Below are positions 42,196 to 52,053 of a stretch of 64,000 bases of DNA, in pieces. The translations under genes and the position numbers were made by a program. This DNA is from Aquitalea sp. LB_tupeE (lineage in GTDB: Bacteria; Pseudomonadota; Gammaproteobacteria; Burkholderiales; Chromobacteriaceae). The notes under the pieces were generated by a model. That model searched no databases and was not told the DNA's origin. It saw only the letters and a program-made list of their open reading frames with translations. Location of the stretch: assembly GCF_013391415.1 (NCBI RefSeq), contig NZ_JACAXB010000020.1, positions 124,001 to 188,000 of the forward strand. The letters are read 5' to 3'. Positions within the stretch are counted from its first letter, which is position 1, and the number at the start of each line of letters is the position of its first letter.

Positions 42196-43448
42196 GACGG
42201 ATACCGCCTGGCCACCAGCGAGACATTGCTGCCGCCGAAGGCAAAAGAGTTGGACATGATGGCGTTTACCGTGCAGCCGTGACGGGCATGCAGCGGGATG
42301 AAGTCCAGGTCGCATTGCGGGTCTGGCGTTTCCAGCGTGGCCGTGGGCGGCAGCGAACCGCTGTTCATCGCCATTACCGCCAGTGCGAATTCCAGAATGC
42401 CGCTGGCACCGATCAGGTGGCCGTGCATGGATTTGGTGGAGCTGATGGCAAGCGTGCTGTTTTCACGAGCGCCAAATACGGTGCGGATGGATTCGGTTTC
42501 CACCACATCGCCGCTTGGTGTCGCCGTACCATGGGCATTCAGGTATTGAATGTCACTGGCTTGCAGCCCGGCATCGGCCAGCGCCTGTTGCATGGCATAT
42601 ACCTGTTCGGCGCTGGATGGTGCAGTCAGATGGGCGGCATCGCTGCTGCAACCATAGCCACACACTTCGCCCAGCCCGGCTTGCTGACGCCTGCCTGCAT
42701 GGGCGGCACTTTCCAGTACCATGGCTGCTGCGCCTTCTCCCAGCACAAAGCCGCTGCGATCCTGTGAGAACGGACGGCAACTGCGTGCAGGGTCGGTGGC
42801 ATGGGGTTTGGCCATCACACGTAATGCATTCCAGGCCAGGATGGAACCAGGTGTCAGCATGGCTTCGCAGCCCACCACCACTGCGGCATCCAGATAGCCG
42901 TCACGAATGGCGCGGAAAGCTTCGCCTATGGCGGTGGCAGAGGACGCACAGGCAATGGAGTAGGTATTGCTGGGGCCCTTGAAACCATGGCTCATGGAGA
43001 TGGCGGCGGCAGCGGCATTGGCCATCATCCTGGGAACAGACAGCGGGTGTACCATGGCCGGATTGCGCTTGCCATTGCTGTTGACTGCCGCCTGAAAGCG
43101 GTCGTACAGCCCGTCCAGCGTGTGGGCCCCGCCAAAGCCGATACCGACAAACACGCCCACGCGGCGGCTGTTTTCCGGCTGGGCCGGGAAGTTGGCCTGT
43201 TGCAGCGCTTCGCCTGCGGCGACCAGGGCAAACTGGCTGGCTCGGTCCAGCCCGGCATGTTTGTTGTCCAGCAGGGCAGCCGGTTCGCTGGCTGCCGGGG
43301 CCAGCAGGATGTCGGGCAGCCATTTGCTGATGTTGGCCGGGGCAGTGCCAATGGCGCAGTGCCCTTCCAGCGCACGGGCAAAACTGGTGGGAAGGTCTGC
43401 CCCCAGCGGGCTGATGGCTCCCATGCCGGTAATCAGAACCTGTGCCAA
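42192..43448 (-). CDS. Beta-ketoacyl-ACP synthase II-like (FabF/ApeO-like)
   Basis: A 418-residue condensing enzyme with complete active site: Cys in YSIACASSATAIGEA, His in NAHGTATPSGD, Lys and His in STKSMHGHLIGASG. Overall closer to FabF than the KS at 38490. It follows the second carrier protein gene with no gap and overlaps the FabZ-like gene by 4 bases. Two complete KS enzymes in one locus suggest separate starter/first-condensation and elongation steps. Confidence 0.87.
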   Translation of the reverse strand: MAQVLITGMGAISPLGADLPTSFARALEGHCAIGTAPANISKWLPDILLAPAASEPAALLDNKHAGLDRASQFALVAAGEALQQANFPAQPENSRRVGVFVGIGFGGAHTLDGLYDRFQAAVNSNGKRNPAMVHPLSVPRMMANAAAAAISMSHGFKGPSNTYSIACASSATAIGEAFRAIRDGYLDAAVVVGCEAMLTPGSILAWNALRVMAKPHATDPARSCRPFSQDRSGFVLGEGAAAMVLESAAHAGRRQQAGLGEVCGYGCSSDAAHLTAPSSAEQVYAMQQALADAGLQASDIQYLNAHGTATPSGDVVETESIRTVFGARENSTLAISSTKSMHGHLIGASGILEFALAVMAMNSGSLPPTATLETPDPQCDLDFIPLHARHGCTVNAIMSNSFAFGGSNVSLVARRYPS

Positions 43449-43733
43449 TTATTGCTCCGCTTCCAGGCTGAGGTCGGGCATTTCGCCGTTATTGTGCGCG
43501 CGAATGGCCGCTTCGATATCGGCCAGCATTTCGGCAAACCCCATTTTCGGGTAGCGGGTGGGGTCGGGCAGTTGAAAGCCGCAGCGGTCTTCGATTTCAA
43601 ACAGCATCTCGACCATATCGAGCGAATCCAGGCCCAGAGCAGACACTTGCAAGTCCGGATCATCAAACAATGCAGCGTCTTTGCCTTTGGTATTGATCAG
43701 ATAGTTTTTGATGATTTCTTCTAGCATAAGCAT
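43449..43733 (-). CDS. Second acyl carrier protein of the aryl polyene locus
   Basis: A 94-residue carrier protein with phosphopantetheine Ser in LGLDSLDMVEMLFEIE. Start is ATG 43733 or the ATG two codons later. It differs clearly from the first ACP and heads the divergent ACP-KS-FabZ operon. The C-terminal extension (HNNGEMPDLSLEAEQ) is acidic. Confidence 0.87.
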   Translation of the reverse strand: MLMLEEIIKNYLINTKGKDAALFDDPDLQVSALGLDSLDMVEMLFEIEDRCGFQLPDPTRYPKMGFAEMLADIEAAIRAHNNGEMPDLSLEAEQ

Positions 43734-43988
43734 TCAATCCCGAGCGGTGCATGCAGCAAAGAGGGCCGATTATATAGTAAAATCATTACCCCGGTTTGAT
43801 TTGGCTCGGCTTGCCTGCGGGTGATTTCAAGCATGTCCTATCCATCAGCATTGAATACCCGGTTGTATTATCGTCCGGTATGTCGCACTTTCCCGGCTCG
43901 CCATATCCGGGTGAAATTGCTGCCGGGTATGGCCAATTCGCTCGCGCTTTAAATGTGGCGGGCAGTCAACGAGAAGTGAAGTGGAATA
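43734..43988. promoter_or_regulatory. Divergent intergenic region within the aryl polyene locus
   Basis: A 255-base AT-richer gap between the minus-strand ACP operon and the plus-strand acyltransferase-glycosyltransferase-methyltransferase genes. On the minus strand a perfect TATAAT (43769-43774) lies 36 bases before the ACP start and probably serves that operon; no good -35 hexamer is seen. I find no gene or clear operator here. Confidence 0.5.
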
Positions 43989-44744
43989 ATGTGGTATTGC
44001 TGTGTGCGTTTAGGCCAGATCCTGCTGTTTTATCTGATGCTGTGCTGGCTGGGGTTCATGCTGTTATTGGGCAATCTGGCGGTGCTGCCATTGCTGCTGG
44101 CGCCGCGCGCCTGGCGTGAACCACTGGTGCAACGCGCCATCAGCCTGATTTGCCGCTGTTTTCTGGCCGGTGCCGAGGCCAGCGGGCTGATGCAGCTGGA
44201 TTTGCGCGCGCTGGATCGACTGGGCGGCTGTCGGCGTACCGTGCTGATTGCCAATCATCCCAGCATGATCGACGCATTTCTCGTCTTTTCCCGCCTTCCG
44301 CATGTAGTGTGCCTGATGAAAGCCAGCATCAGCTCCAATCTGTTTCTGGGGGCGGGGGCTTATCTGGCCGGTTTTATTTCCAACCGTAACCCTGAGTTGA
44401 TGTTTCGCGCCGCCATTCATGCCGTGCGCGATGGCAAGGTATTGATGATATTTCCCGAAGGTACGCGTACCACGCGCCAGCCGGTGAATGAGATGGGTGA
44501 GGCAGTTGCGCTGATTGCCAAAAGAGCACAAGCACCATTGCAAACCATTCTGATTAGCACTAATTCGCCTTATTTGAGCAAAGGCTGGAAAATATGGCGA
44601 CCTCCGGAGTTTCCCTTGATATATCGGGCAATTCCGGGAGAGCAATTTGAAGCGTCTGCCTGTCGGGATGAAATGACACAGCGTATTCAGCAGTATTACC
44701 AGCGCACGCTAACGCGCTCGATTGACCCGGAACTGCATTTGTAA
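43989..44744 (+). CDS. 1-acyl-glycerol-3-phosphate-type acyltransferase (PlsC family)
   Basis: A 251-residue protein with two N-terminal hydrophobic helices and the PlsC catalytic motifs: HxxxxD in ANHPSMIDAF and FPEGTRTT, with KASISSNLFLGAGAYLAGFISN between. It transfers an acyl group to a lipid or glycan acceptor at the inner membrane. In aryl polyene loci such an enzyme is expected for assembling the polyene lipid anchor; general phospholipid synthesis is less likely in this context. Confidence 0.83.
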   Translation: MWYCCVRLGQILLFYLMLCWLGFMLLLGNLAVLPLLLAPRAWREPLVQRAISLICRCFLAGAEASGLMQLDLRALDRLGGCRRTVLIANHPSMIDAFLVFSRLPHVVCLMKASISSNLFLGAGAYLAGFISNRNPELMFRAAIHAVRDGKVLMIFPEGTRTTRQPVNEMGEAVALIAKRAQAPLQTILISTNSPYLSKGWKIWRPPEFPLIYRAIPGEQFEASACRDEMTQRIQQYYQRTLTRSIDPELHL

Positions 44745-44857
44745 ATCAGTTACCGGCTCACCACGCGGGATTGACCATGCCGACTGTCATCGGCTAATGT
44801 CCTTTCCCGTTTCTACATCATTACCGTATTCCGGTGTCCAATCATTTTCTGCCTGCC

Positions 44858-45622
44858 ATGCCTACACCTTCTTCCACGCATGTGGTTCTGATTCCCAGTT
44901 ATAACCCCGGCCCCAAGGTGTATGACACGGTGCGCGCGGCCCGTCAGCAATGGTCGCCGGTGTGGGTGATTGTGGATGGCAGCGACGATGGCTCGGCCGA
45001 AGGCTTGCAGCGCATGGCGGCCGGGGATGACGGCCTGCAGGTATTCGTGCTGCCGCAAAACAGTGGCAAGGGAGCCGCCGTGCTGCATGGTCTGGAGCAG
45101 GCCAGCCGGCAGGGGTTCACTCATGTATTGTGCATGGATTCGGACGGCCAGCACCCGGTTGAGCAGATTCCGCTGTTCATGGCCACCTCGCAGCAACAGC
45201 CGCAAGCCATGGTATTGGGCCTGCCGGTATTCGATGCCAGTGCGCCCAGCCTGCGGGTGAAGGGACGCAAGATTTCCAACTGGTGGGCCAATCTGGAAAC
45301 CCTGTGGATGGGGATAGGCGATTCCCTGTTCGGTTTTCGTGTATACCCGGTGGCGCCCTTGCAGCGCATCATGCAGCGCCAGCGCTGGATGCGCCGTTTC
45401 GACTTCGACCCGGAAGCCGTGGTGCGCCTGTGCTGGGCCGGGGTGCCGCCGCTTAATCTGCCATCACCGGTCAAATACTTTCAGGCGGATGAAGGCGGGG
45501 TGTCGCACTTCAATTACTGGCGCGATAACCGCCTGCTGACCTGGATGCACATCCGCCTGATGTTCGGTTTTGCATTGCGTCTGCCGTTGTTGCTGTACCG
45601 GCGTGCCGTGCAGCCGCGTTAA
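44858..45622 (+). CDS. Family 2 glycosyltransferase of the aryl polyene locus
   Basis: A GT-A fold glycosyltransferase of 254 residues from ATG 44858; a GTG at 44834 would add eight residues and cannot be excluded, as neither has a strong ribosome site. VVLIPSYNPG, IVDGSDDGS and the metal-binding DSD in CMDSDGQHPVEQ are the family motifs; RRFDFDPEAVVRLCWAGV is typical of the second half. A membrane-associated C-terminus (LMFGFALRLPLLLYRR) follows. It probably glycosylates the polyene lipid, giving the sugar on which the locus's deacetylase may act. Confidence 0.83.
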   Translation: MPTPSSTHVVLIPSYNPGPKVYDTVRAARQQWSPVWVIVDGSDDGSAEGLQRMAAGDDGLQVFVLPQNSGKGAAVLHGLEQASRQGFTHVLCMDSDGQHPVEQIPLFMATSQQQPQAMVLGLPVFDASAPSLRVKGRKISNWWANLETLWMGIGDSLFGFRVYPVAPLQRIMQRQRWMRRFDFDPEAVVRLCWAGVPPLNLPSPVKYFQADEGGVSHFNYWRDNRLLTWMHIRLMFGFALRLPLLLYRRAVQPR

Positions 45623-45654
45623 CGGCATCTGACTTCTGAAAGCTTGCTGATCTC

Positions 45655-46545
45655 ATGTCTGCCCCCGCCATGCTTGTCCATCTGCTATTGGAGCAGCTGG
45701 CACGCCATCCGCTACCGCGTATTCCGGAGACTGCGGCGGTGATGGAAGACCCGCTGCAAGTGGCGGCCTTTGCCGACAGCGGCAAGGATCAGGGCATTCT
45801 CAACTATATCTACCTGTTTCACAGCTTGATGTCGGCGGCACTGATTGCGCCGGGCGATGTGGTGCTGGACCTGGCCTGTGGCCCGGCCAACCAGCTGTTA
45901 CGCCATGCCCGCCTGCATCCGGATGCGCATTTCATCGGCATGGATGCCTCGGCCCGCATGCTGGAGCTGGCAGAGCAGAATCTGCGCGAGGCCGGTGTGC
46001 ACAATGTCAGCCTGCAACAGGGCGACATGACCCGGCTGGATGGCATGGCTGCCGCCGGCACCGACGTGGTGACCTGCACCATGTCGCTGCACCATCTGGC
46101 AGACAGCACGGCCTTGCAGCACTGCACGCAGCAGATTGCCCGCATTCTGCGTCCGCAGGGCGGGGTGTATCTGGCTGATTTTGGCCGCCTCAAGCGCCGT
46201 GCCACGCAGCGCTTCTTTGCTTACGACCGCATGGATTTGCAGTCGCCTGCTTTCACGGCTGATTTTCTGAATTCCCTGCAAGCCGCGTTCAGCCTGACGG
46301 AATTGCAGCAGGCAGCTGCCGTGCTGGCCAGCGCCCCGGCCTGTTACTACACGGCATTGGCCCCCTTCATGGTGGTGCTGCGTAGCACGCCGCGCCGGGC
46401 GATCGACCCCGGCCTGCAGCAGCGTGCACAGGCTGCGTATCAGCAACTTATACCTGGCGAGCAGCGGGATCTCTGCAACCTGCTGCGCTGGTTCCGTCCG
46501 GGTGGCCTGCGGTTGCCGGACGGTCTGATGCTTACAGGCGGGTGA
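45655..46545 (+). CDS. Class I SAM-dependent methyltransferase of the aryl polyene locus
   Basis: A 296-residue methyltransferase with the SAM-binding motif VVLDLACGPANQL, the acidic D in FIGMDAS and post-motif TCTMSLHHLAD. The N-terminal 60 residues are a family-specific lid (VMEDPLQVAAFADSGKDQGILNY). As in other aryl polyene clusters (ApeB-like) it could O-methylate the aromatic head or the polyene acid. Its last 14 bases overlap the convergent nitroreductase gene. Confidence 0.82.
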   Translation: MSAPAMLVHLLLEQLARHPLPRIPETAAVMEDPLQVAAFADSGKDQGILNYIYLFHSLMSAALIAPGDVVLDLACGPANQLLRHARLHPDAHFIGMDASARMLELAEQNLREAGVHNVSLQQGDMTRLDGMAAAGTDVVTCTMSLHHLADSTALQHCTQQIARILRPQGGVYLADFGRLKRRATQRFFAYDRMDLQSPAFTADFLNSLQAAFSLTELQQAAAVLASAPACYYTALAPFMVVLRSTPRRAIDPGLQQRAQAAYQQLIPGEQRDLCNLLRWFRPGGLRLPDGLMLTGG

Positions 46546-47185
46546 TGACGCTGTCGGCCGGCAGGCGCGACTTGGGCAGGGTGGCGTTGAAGTCGCTGTC
46601 GCTGCGATAGCCCAGTGCCACGATGACTGCGCTGGTGAACCCCTTGGCGCGCAAGCCCAGTTCTTCATCCAGCACTTTCTGGTCGAAACCTTCGATCGGG
46701 CAGGCATCAATCTGCATGGCGGCCGCGCCCAGCAACAGGGTGCCTACTGCCAGGTAAACCTGTTTTTCCATCCAGTGGTGGGCATCGCGCAGCTCGAAGC
46801 GGTGCATGTTGACGAAGTGCGAACGGCCACGGTGCTGGCCGGCACGCGCGTCGGCATTGGCAAAACGGCCATCGGCCTCTTCCTGGTTCAGCAAGCCTTC
46901 CAGATAGGTCTCATCAATGCTGGCACGGCTGCAGAACACCACCACGTGGGAGGCATTCAACACCTTGGCTTCGTTGAAAGCATAAGCACCGCTGGTGGCC
47001 TTGGCCACGCGTGCCTTGCCTTCGGTGCTGCCGGCAATGAAGAAATGCCAGGGCTGGGAGTTGGTGGACGACGGGCTGAAGCGCAGCAGGGTTTCGATCT
47101 GTGCGACTTGTTCGGCACTCAGCTGACGGCTGGGGTCGAAAGCCTTGGTGGTGTAGCGGGTCTGGACCAGGTCGGCAATGTTCAT
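46532..47185 (-). CDS. nfsB: Oxygen-insensitive NAD(P)H nitroreductase (NfsB-like)
   Basis: A 217-residue flavoenzyme, the same length as E. coli NfsB. TRYTTKAFDPSRQL, LRFSPSSTNSQPWHFFIA, QVYLAVGTLLLGAAAMQIDACPIEGFD and the basic SRLPADSVITRL end are characteristic. It reduces nitroaromatics and quinones using FMN. It marks the right boundary of the polyene locus and its 3' end overlaps that of the methyltransferase gene. No evidence links it to pigment synthesis. Confidence 0.9.
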   Translation of the reverse strand: MNIADLVQTRYTTKAFDPSRQLSAEQVAQIETLLRFSPSSTNSQPWHFFIAGSTEGKARVAKATSGAYAFNEAKVLNASHVVVFCSRASIDETYLEGLLNQEEADGRFANADARAGQHRGRSHFVNMHRFELRDAHHWMEKQVYLAVGTLLLGAAAMQIDACPIEGFDQKVLDEELGLRAKGFTSAVIVALGYRSDSDFNATLPKSRLPADSVITRL

Positions 47186-47357
47186 GCTGGATTCCTCGGT
47201 GTGGGTTCAACAGCAGCCATTATTGCCAAAGCGCACCCGGCAATGAAGCCGCGCTGGCGGGAAGCAGTTTATGTTTTTTTTTGAAAATGAAACCGCTTTT
47301 GCCGCGATTACCGGTGTCAGGACGCAGATTCAGCCGGCAGATTCTCCCGCCCCGACT

Positions 47358-50300
47358 TCAGCTTTCCAGCAGCATTTGCGTCACCAGCCAGTCGGTCAGC
47401 TGCTGGCTGGCTGCGGCATCGTGTTGTGCCGCATGACAGGCGGCATGCCAGGCCAGTGCTTGTGCATCCGGTTGCAGCTGGCGTAGCAGGAAGTGCTGCA
47501 ATGGGCAGTCCTGCACTGCGCGTTTGCCATGCGTGTGGGAAGGCTGGGTATACAACCAGTGCTGTGCCAGGGCTCCCAGATAGGTGGTGATGTCCCCGCT
47601 GTCGCTGGGTAGCCGGAAGTGACGCTGCCAATGAATGAAGTCGGCTTGCGACATGGGCCGGGCCAGGCTGTAGCCCTGCCCGATGCTGGCACCCAGAATA
47701 CGCGAGGCCTCTTGCATGCCACGGTCTTCCAGGCCTTCCACCACGACTTGCCGGTCCAGGTCCTGCCCCAGTTGCAAGATGGCGCGCATCAGGGCCAGGC
47801 TGGTCAATGGTGTCTTGCGCAGGTTCAGCGTCAGGCTCTGGTCGATCTTGATGGTGTCAAACGGCAGGGTGCTCAGGCGTTGCAGGCTGCTGTAGCCCGA
47901 ACCCAGGTCATCCATGGCCAGCTTGATGCCGGTCTGGCGCAGCCGCTCAATGGCACGGTCTTGTGCCAGCGGTGCGATATCACCGGTTTCCAGCAGCTCC
48001 AGACTGAGCCGGTGCGGGGCAATGTGGTGCCGGCGCAGTGCTTCGGCCACCCAGTGCGGGCAGTCTTCGTCTTGCAAGGTGCTGGGGGCGATATTCAGCG
48101 AGATGCCAATCTGCATGCCTTGCCGGTCCAGTTCGGAGAGTTGCACCAGTGCCTTGTCCAACCCCAGCCGGAACAGATGATCGAGGTCGGCATCACCCAG
48201 CAGTGGCAGGAAGACACCGGGGCTGACCACCTGGCCGTCTTCCTTGATCAGCCGGGCCAGTGCTTCCACTTTCAGCACTTTGCCGCTGTTGAGCTCGACC
48301 AGAGGTTGCAGATACATGGTGAGGCCACCGGCAAACAGCCGCTCGCGCAGCGCCACGGCCAGATTCTGCCGGATGGCGGCCGCAGGTTTGGTGCAGGCAG
48401 CCAGAATCAGCTCCCAGCGGTGCTGCAAGCCCTGGGCAAATTGCAGCATGCTGGCGGATTCAAACTGGTTAGGGTAAGCACCGAACAAGCTGATGACCGC
48501 CACGGTCAGCCCTTCGGCATTGCGCACCGGAATGCTCATGGTGGAACGTATTTGTACTGCGCTGGCCTGCTGGTGCCACAGGGTATAGCGCTTGTCCTTG
48601 CCGTAGGAGGCCGATGTGCAAATGCGCCCGCTGCGCCAGGCGACTGCGGTCAGGCCCTGGCCACGCTCGGAGTTGGGGTCAACCACGGCCTCCGAGCCCG
48701 GCATTTGCAGGCGGCCAGCCACCAGTTCGCCCAGCGGGCCACTGCTGTTTTCCGGTACGAACACGCCATTGGACATCAGCCGCATCAGCAGTACGGCCTG
48801 CATGCCGGGCAAGCTGCCCAGCTGTTCCAGCTCACTGTTTACCGCATCGGCCCACAAGCTGCCCTGATGGGGCATGGGCAGCGCGATGCTGTCCAGATAG
48901 CGGGCATGCACCAGGGCCGAGGCTTCCAGCTGGGCATGCAATTGGTCTTGCAGGCGGCGGTCGATGATTTCCAGCAGGCGATAGCGCTGGCGGATGGGCA
49001 GCAGGGTCTGGTTCAACTGCTCGCTGAAGGTGCGGCGAAACAGCTCCACACTTTGCACCAGCATGATGGGGGTGACACCGACCAGGCTATGGGTATGGCC
49101 CAGACGGCGGCTGTCCTGGCCGATTTTCTCGGCGGTATTGTCCGGTGACAGTATTTCAAGCATGAAATTGCGATGCGCAGCTTCCAGGCCTTGCAGTTCT
49201 TCCGGGCCCAGGCTGGAAAGCACGCTCTGAATGGCGGTATTGCTGTTGCTTTGTGCATAAAACTGCTGCACATAGTGGTCGGCAGCGGTGTGAATGAGGC
49301 GGACGGATTTGCGCAGCAACTGGGCGGCTTCGCTGCCATACACTTCAAAATGGCTGCTTTCTTCCGGCGCGTAGCCGTTTTCTTCTCCCACCATATGCCA
49401 CCAGCGCGGCCGGGTGGATTTGTGCTGCTTGGCCTGATACATGGCGGCATCGGCCTGCCGCATCAGCGCATCCGGCTCGATGCCGTCGTGCGGAAACAAG
49501 GACAGGCCCACGGTCATGCCGACCTCAGCCTCGATGTGCTTGCCCAGCAGGAAGGGCGATTCCACTGCGCGATGCAGTCGTTGCAGCGCGGCTTCCAGCT
49601 GGGTGAGGGTGCCTTCTTCCGGCAGGTCTTCCATCACGATCACGAATTCGTCCCCGCCCAGGCGGGCGACAAAGTCGGTCTTGCGCAGCAGGCCTTGCAG
49701 GCGGCGGGCCAGTTCCTGCAGCAGATAGTCACCAGCCTGATGCCCCCAGGTGTCGTTGACCGGTTTGAAGTCGTCCAGGTCAATCATGCACACCGCCACC
49801 AGCTTGTCATGACGCTGGGCGCGGGCCAAGGCGGCCGCCAGGTGATGGGTCAGCGAGAAGCGGTTGGGCAGGCCGGTCAGCCAGTCGTGGTTGGCCGCGT
49901 TGACAATCAGCGCTTCGCTGCTCTTGCGTTCGGTAATGTCCTGGTTGGTGCCAATGGCGCGCAGTGCCACGCCCGCGTCGCTACGGGCAACCACTTTGCC
50001 GGTGCAACGGATCCAGGTCCAGCCATGCTGGGCATTGCGCACACGGAATTCCTGCTGGAAGCGGCTGTTCTGCCCCTTGAGCACTTCCATCGAGGCGCGA
50101 TAAATGCGCGGGTAGTCATCCGGGTGCACGGCTTCCAGCATGCTGGTGGCGCGCATGGTTTGCGCCGTGGCCGGGTAGCCCAGCATGCGGCCCCAGCGGG
50201 CATCGACGCTGGCGGTATCCTGCAGGATATCCATGTCCCACAGCGACAGTTGCGAGGCGTCCAGTGCCAGTGACAGTTGTTCGTTGGCTTGTTGCAAGGC

Positions 50301-50672
50301 CAGTTCGGTGGCTTTGCGGTCGGCAATATCGGTATAGGTCAGCACATAACCTTCAGCCTGACCCTCTGCATTGCACAGCGCACTGCAATGCAGCATCACC
50401 GTGAGGGTGCTGCCATCTTGCCGCATGCGTCGCACTTCGCCCTGAAAGGGTTGGGCGTACAGCTGCTGACAATCCCCTGCGCGATCTCCCACACCATCGC
50501 TGGCATCCGGCGGGATGATCAGGTCGATGCTCTGTCCCTGCACGGTCTGCAAGTCATAGCCAAACAGGGTGCAAAATGCCGGATTGACATAGCGGATGCT
50601 GCGGTTGGCATCCAGAATGGCAAAAGCCTGTGAGGTTTGTTGCAGTGCTTGCTGGAGTGTGAGTTCGTTCAT
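47358..50672 (-). CDS. PAS-PAS-GGDEF-globin-like-GAF-EAL c-di-GMP protein
   Basis: A 1104-residue soluble protein. Two PAS domains (about 10-120 and 130-260) precede a GGDEF domain with intact motif at 339-343. Residues about 450-565 look like a globin-coupled sensor domain: KSVRLIHTAADHYVQQFY, FMLEILSPDN and RRLGHTHSLVGVTPIML, where H528 would be the proximal heme ligand (pattern H-x3-G-[LV]-x-P). A GAF-like region (about 600-760) and an EAL domain (about 785-1040) follow; the EAL motif (VEALARL), DDLGSGYSS, VEGLED and GQGYSLARP are present, so phosphodiesterase activity is likely. The predicted heme domain makes it an O2/NO-responsive c-di-GMP enzyme. A possible divergent promoter with the deaminase gene lies at 50673-50947. 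Confidence 0.83.
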   Translation of the reverse strand: MNELTLQQALQQTSQAFAILDANRSIRYVNPAFCTLFGYDLQTVQGQSIDLIIPPDASDGVGDRAGDCQQLYAQPFQGEVRRMRQDGSTLTVMLHCSALCNAEGQAEGYVLTYTDIADRKATELALQQANEQLSLALDASQLSLWDMDILQDTASVDARWGRMLGYPATAQTMRATSMLEAVHPDDYPRIYRASMEVLKGQNSRFQQEFRVRNAQHGWTWIRCTGKVVARSDAGVALRAIGTNQDITERKSSEALIVNAANHDWLTGLPNRFSLTHHLAAALARAQRHDKLVAVCMIDLDDFKPVNDTWGHQAGDYLLQELARRLQGLLRKTDFVARLGGDEFVIVMEDLPEEGTLTQLEAALQRLHRAVESPFLLGKHIEAEVGMTVGLSLFPHDGIEPDALMRQADAAMYQAKQHKSTRPRWWHMVGEENGYAPEESSHFEVYGSEAAQLLRKSVRLIHTAADHYVQQFYAQSNSNTAIQSVLSSLGPEELQGLEAAHRNFMLEILSPDNTAEKIGQDSRRLGHTHSLVGVTPIMLVQSVELFRRTFSEQLNQTLLPIRQRYRLLEIIDRRLQDQLHAQLEASALVHARYLDSIALPMPHQGSLWADAVNSELEQLGSLPGMQAVLLMRLMSNGVFVPENSSGPLGELVAGRLQMPGSEAVVDPNSERGQGLTAVAWRSGRICTSASYGKDKRYTLWHQQASAVQIRSTMSIPVRNAEGLTVAVISLFGAYPNQFESASMLQFAQGLQHRWELILAACTKPAAAIRQNLAVALRERLFAGGLTMYLQPLVELNSGKVLKVEALARLIKEDGQVVSPGVFLPLLGDADLDHLFRLGLDKALVQLSELDRQGMQIGISLNIAPSTLQDEDCPHWVAEALRRHHIAPHRLSLELLETGDIAPLAQDRAIERLRQTGIKLAMDDLGSGYSSLQRLSTLPFDTIKIDQSLTLNLRKTPLTSLALMRAILQLGQDLDRQVVVEGLEDRGMQEASRILGASIGQGYSLARPMSQADFIHWQRHFRLPSDSGDITTYLGALAQHWLYTQPSHTHGKRAVQDCPLQHFLLRQLQPDAQALAWHAACHAAQHDAAASQQLTDWLVTQMLLES

Positions 50673-50716
50673 GGTCGGGTCCGACAGTCGGCGGCAAGAG
50701 GCCGCAGGCTGGATGA

Positions 50717-51970
<1,254 letters not shown>

Positions 51971-52001
51971 TCCAGCCGGTATGGCTTTGCCAGCGACGTT
52001 T

Positions 52002-52028
52002 CAACAGCCCCGCCCAGCGGGGCTGTTG
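52002..52028. terminator. Strong 12-bp hairpin between convergent genes
   Basis: CAACAGCCCCGC, CCA loop, exact complementary arm. It follows the deaminase stop by 31 bases and precedes the convergent oxygenase gene's end. There is no T-tract on either side, so it may stabilise mRNA ends or terminate weakly. Confidence 0.6.
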
Positions 52029-52053
52029 CATTGTCAAGCCCGCGGCCTGTGGG

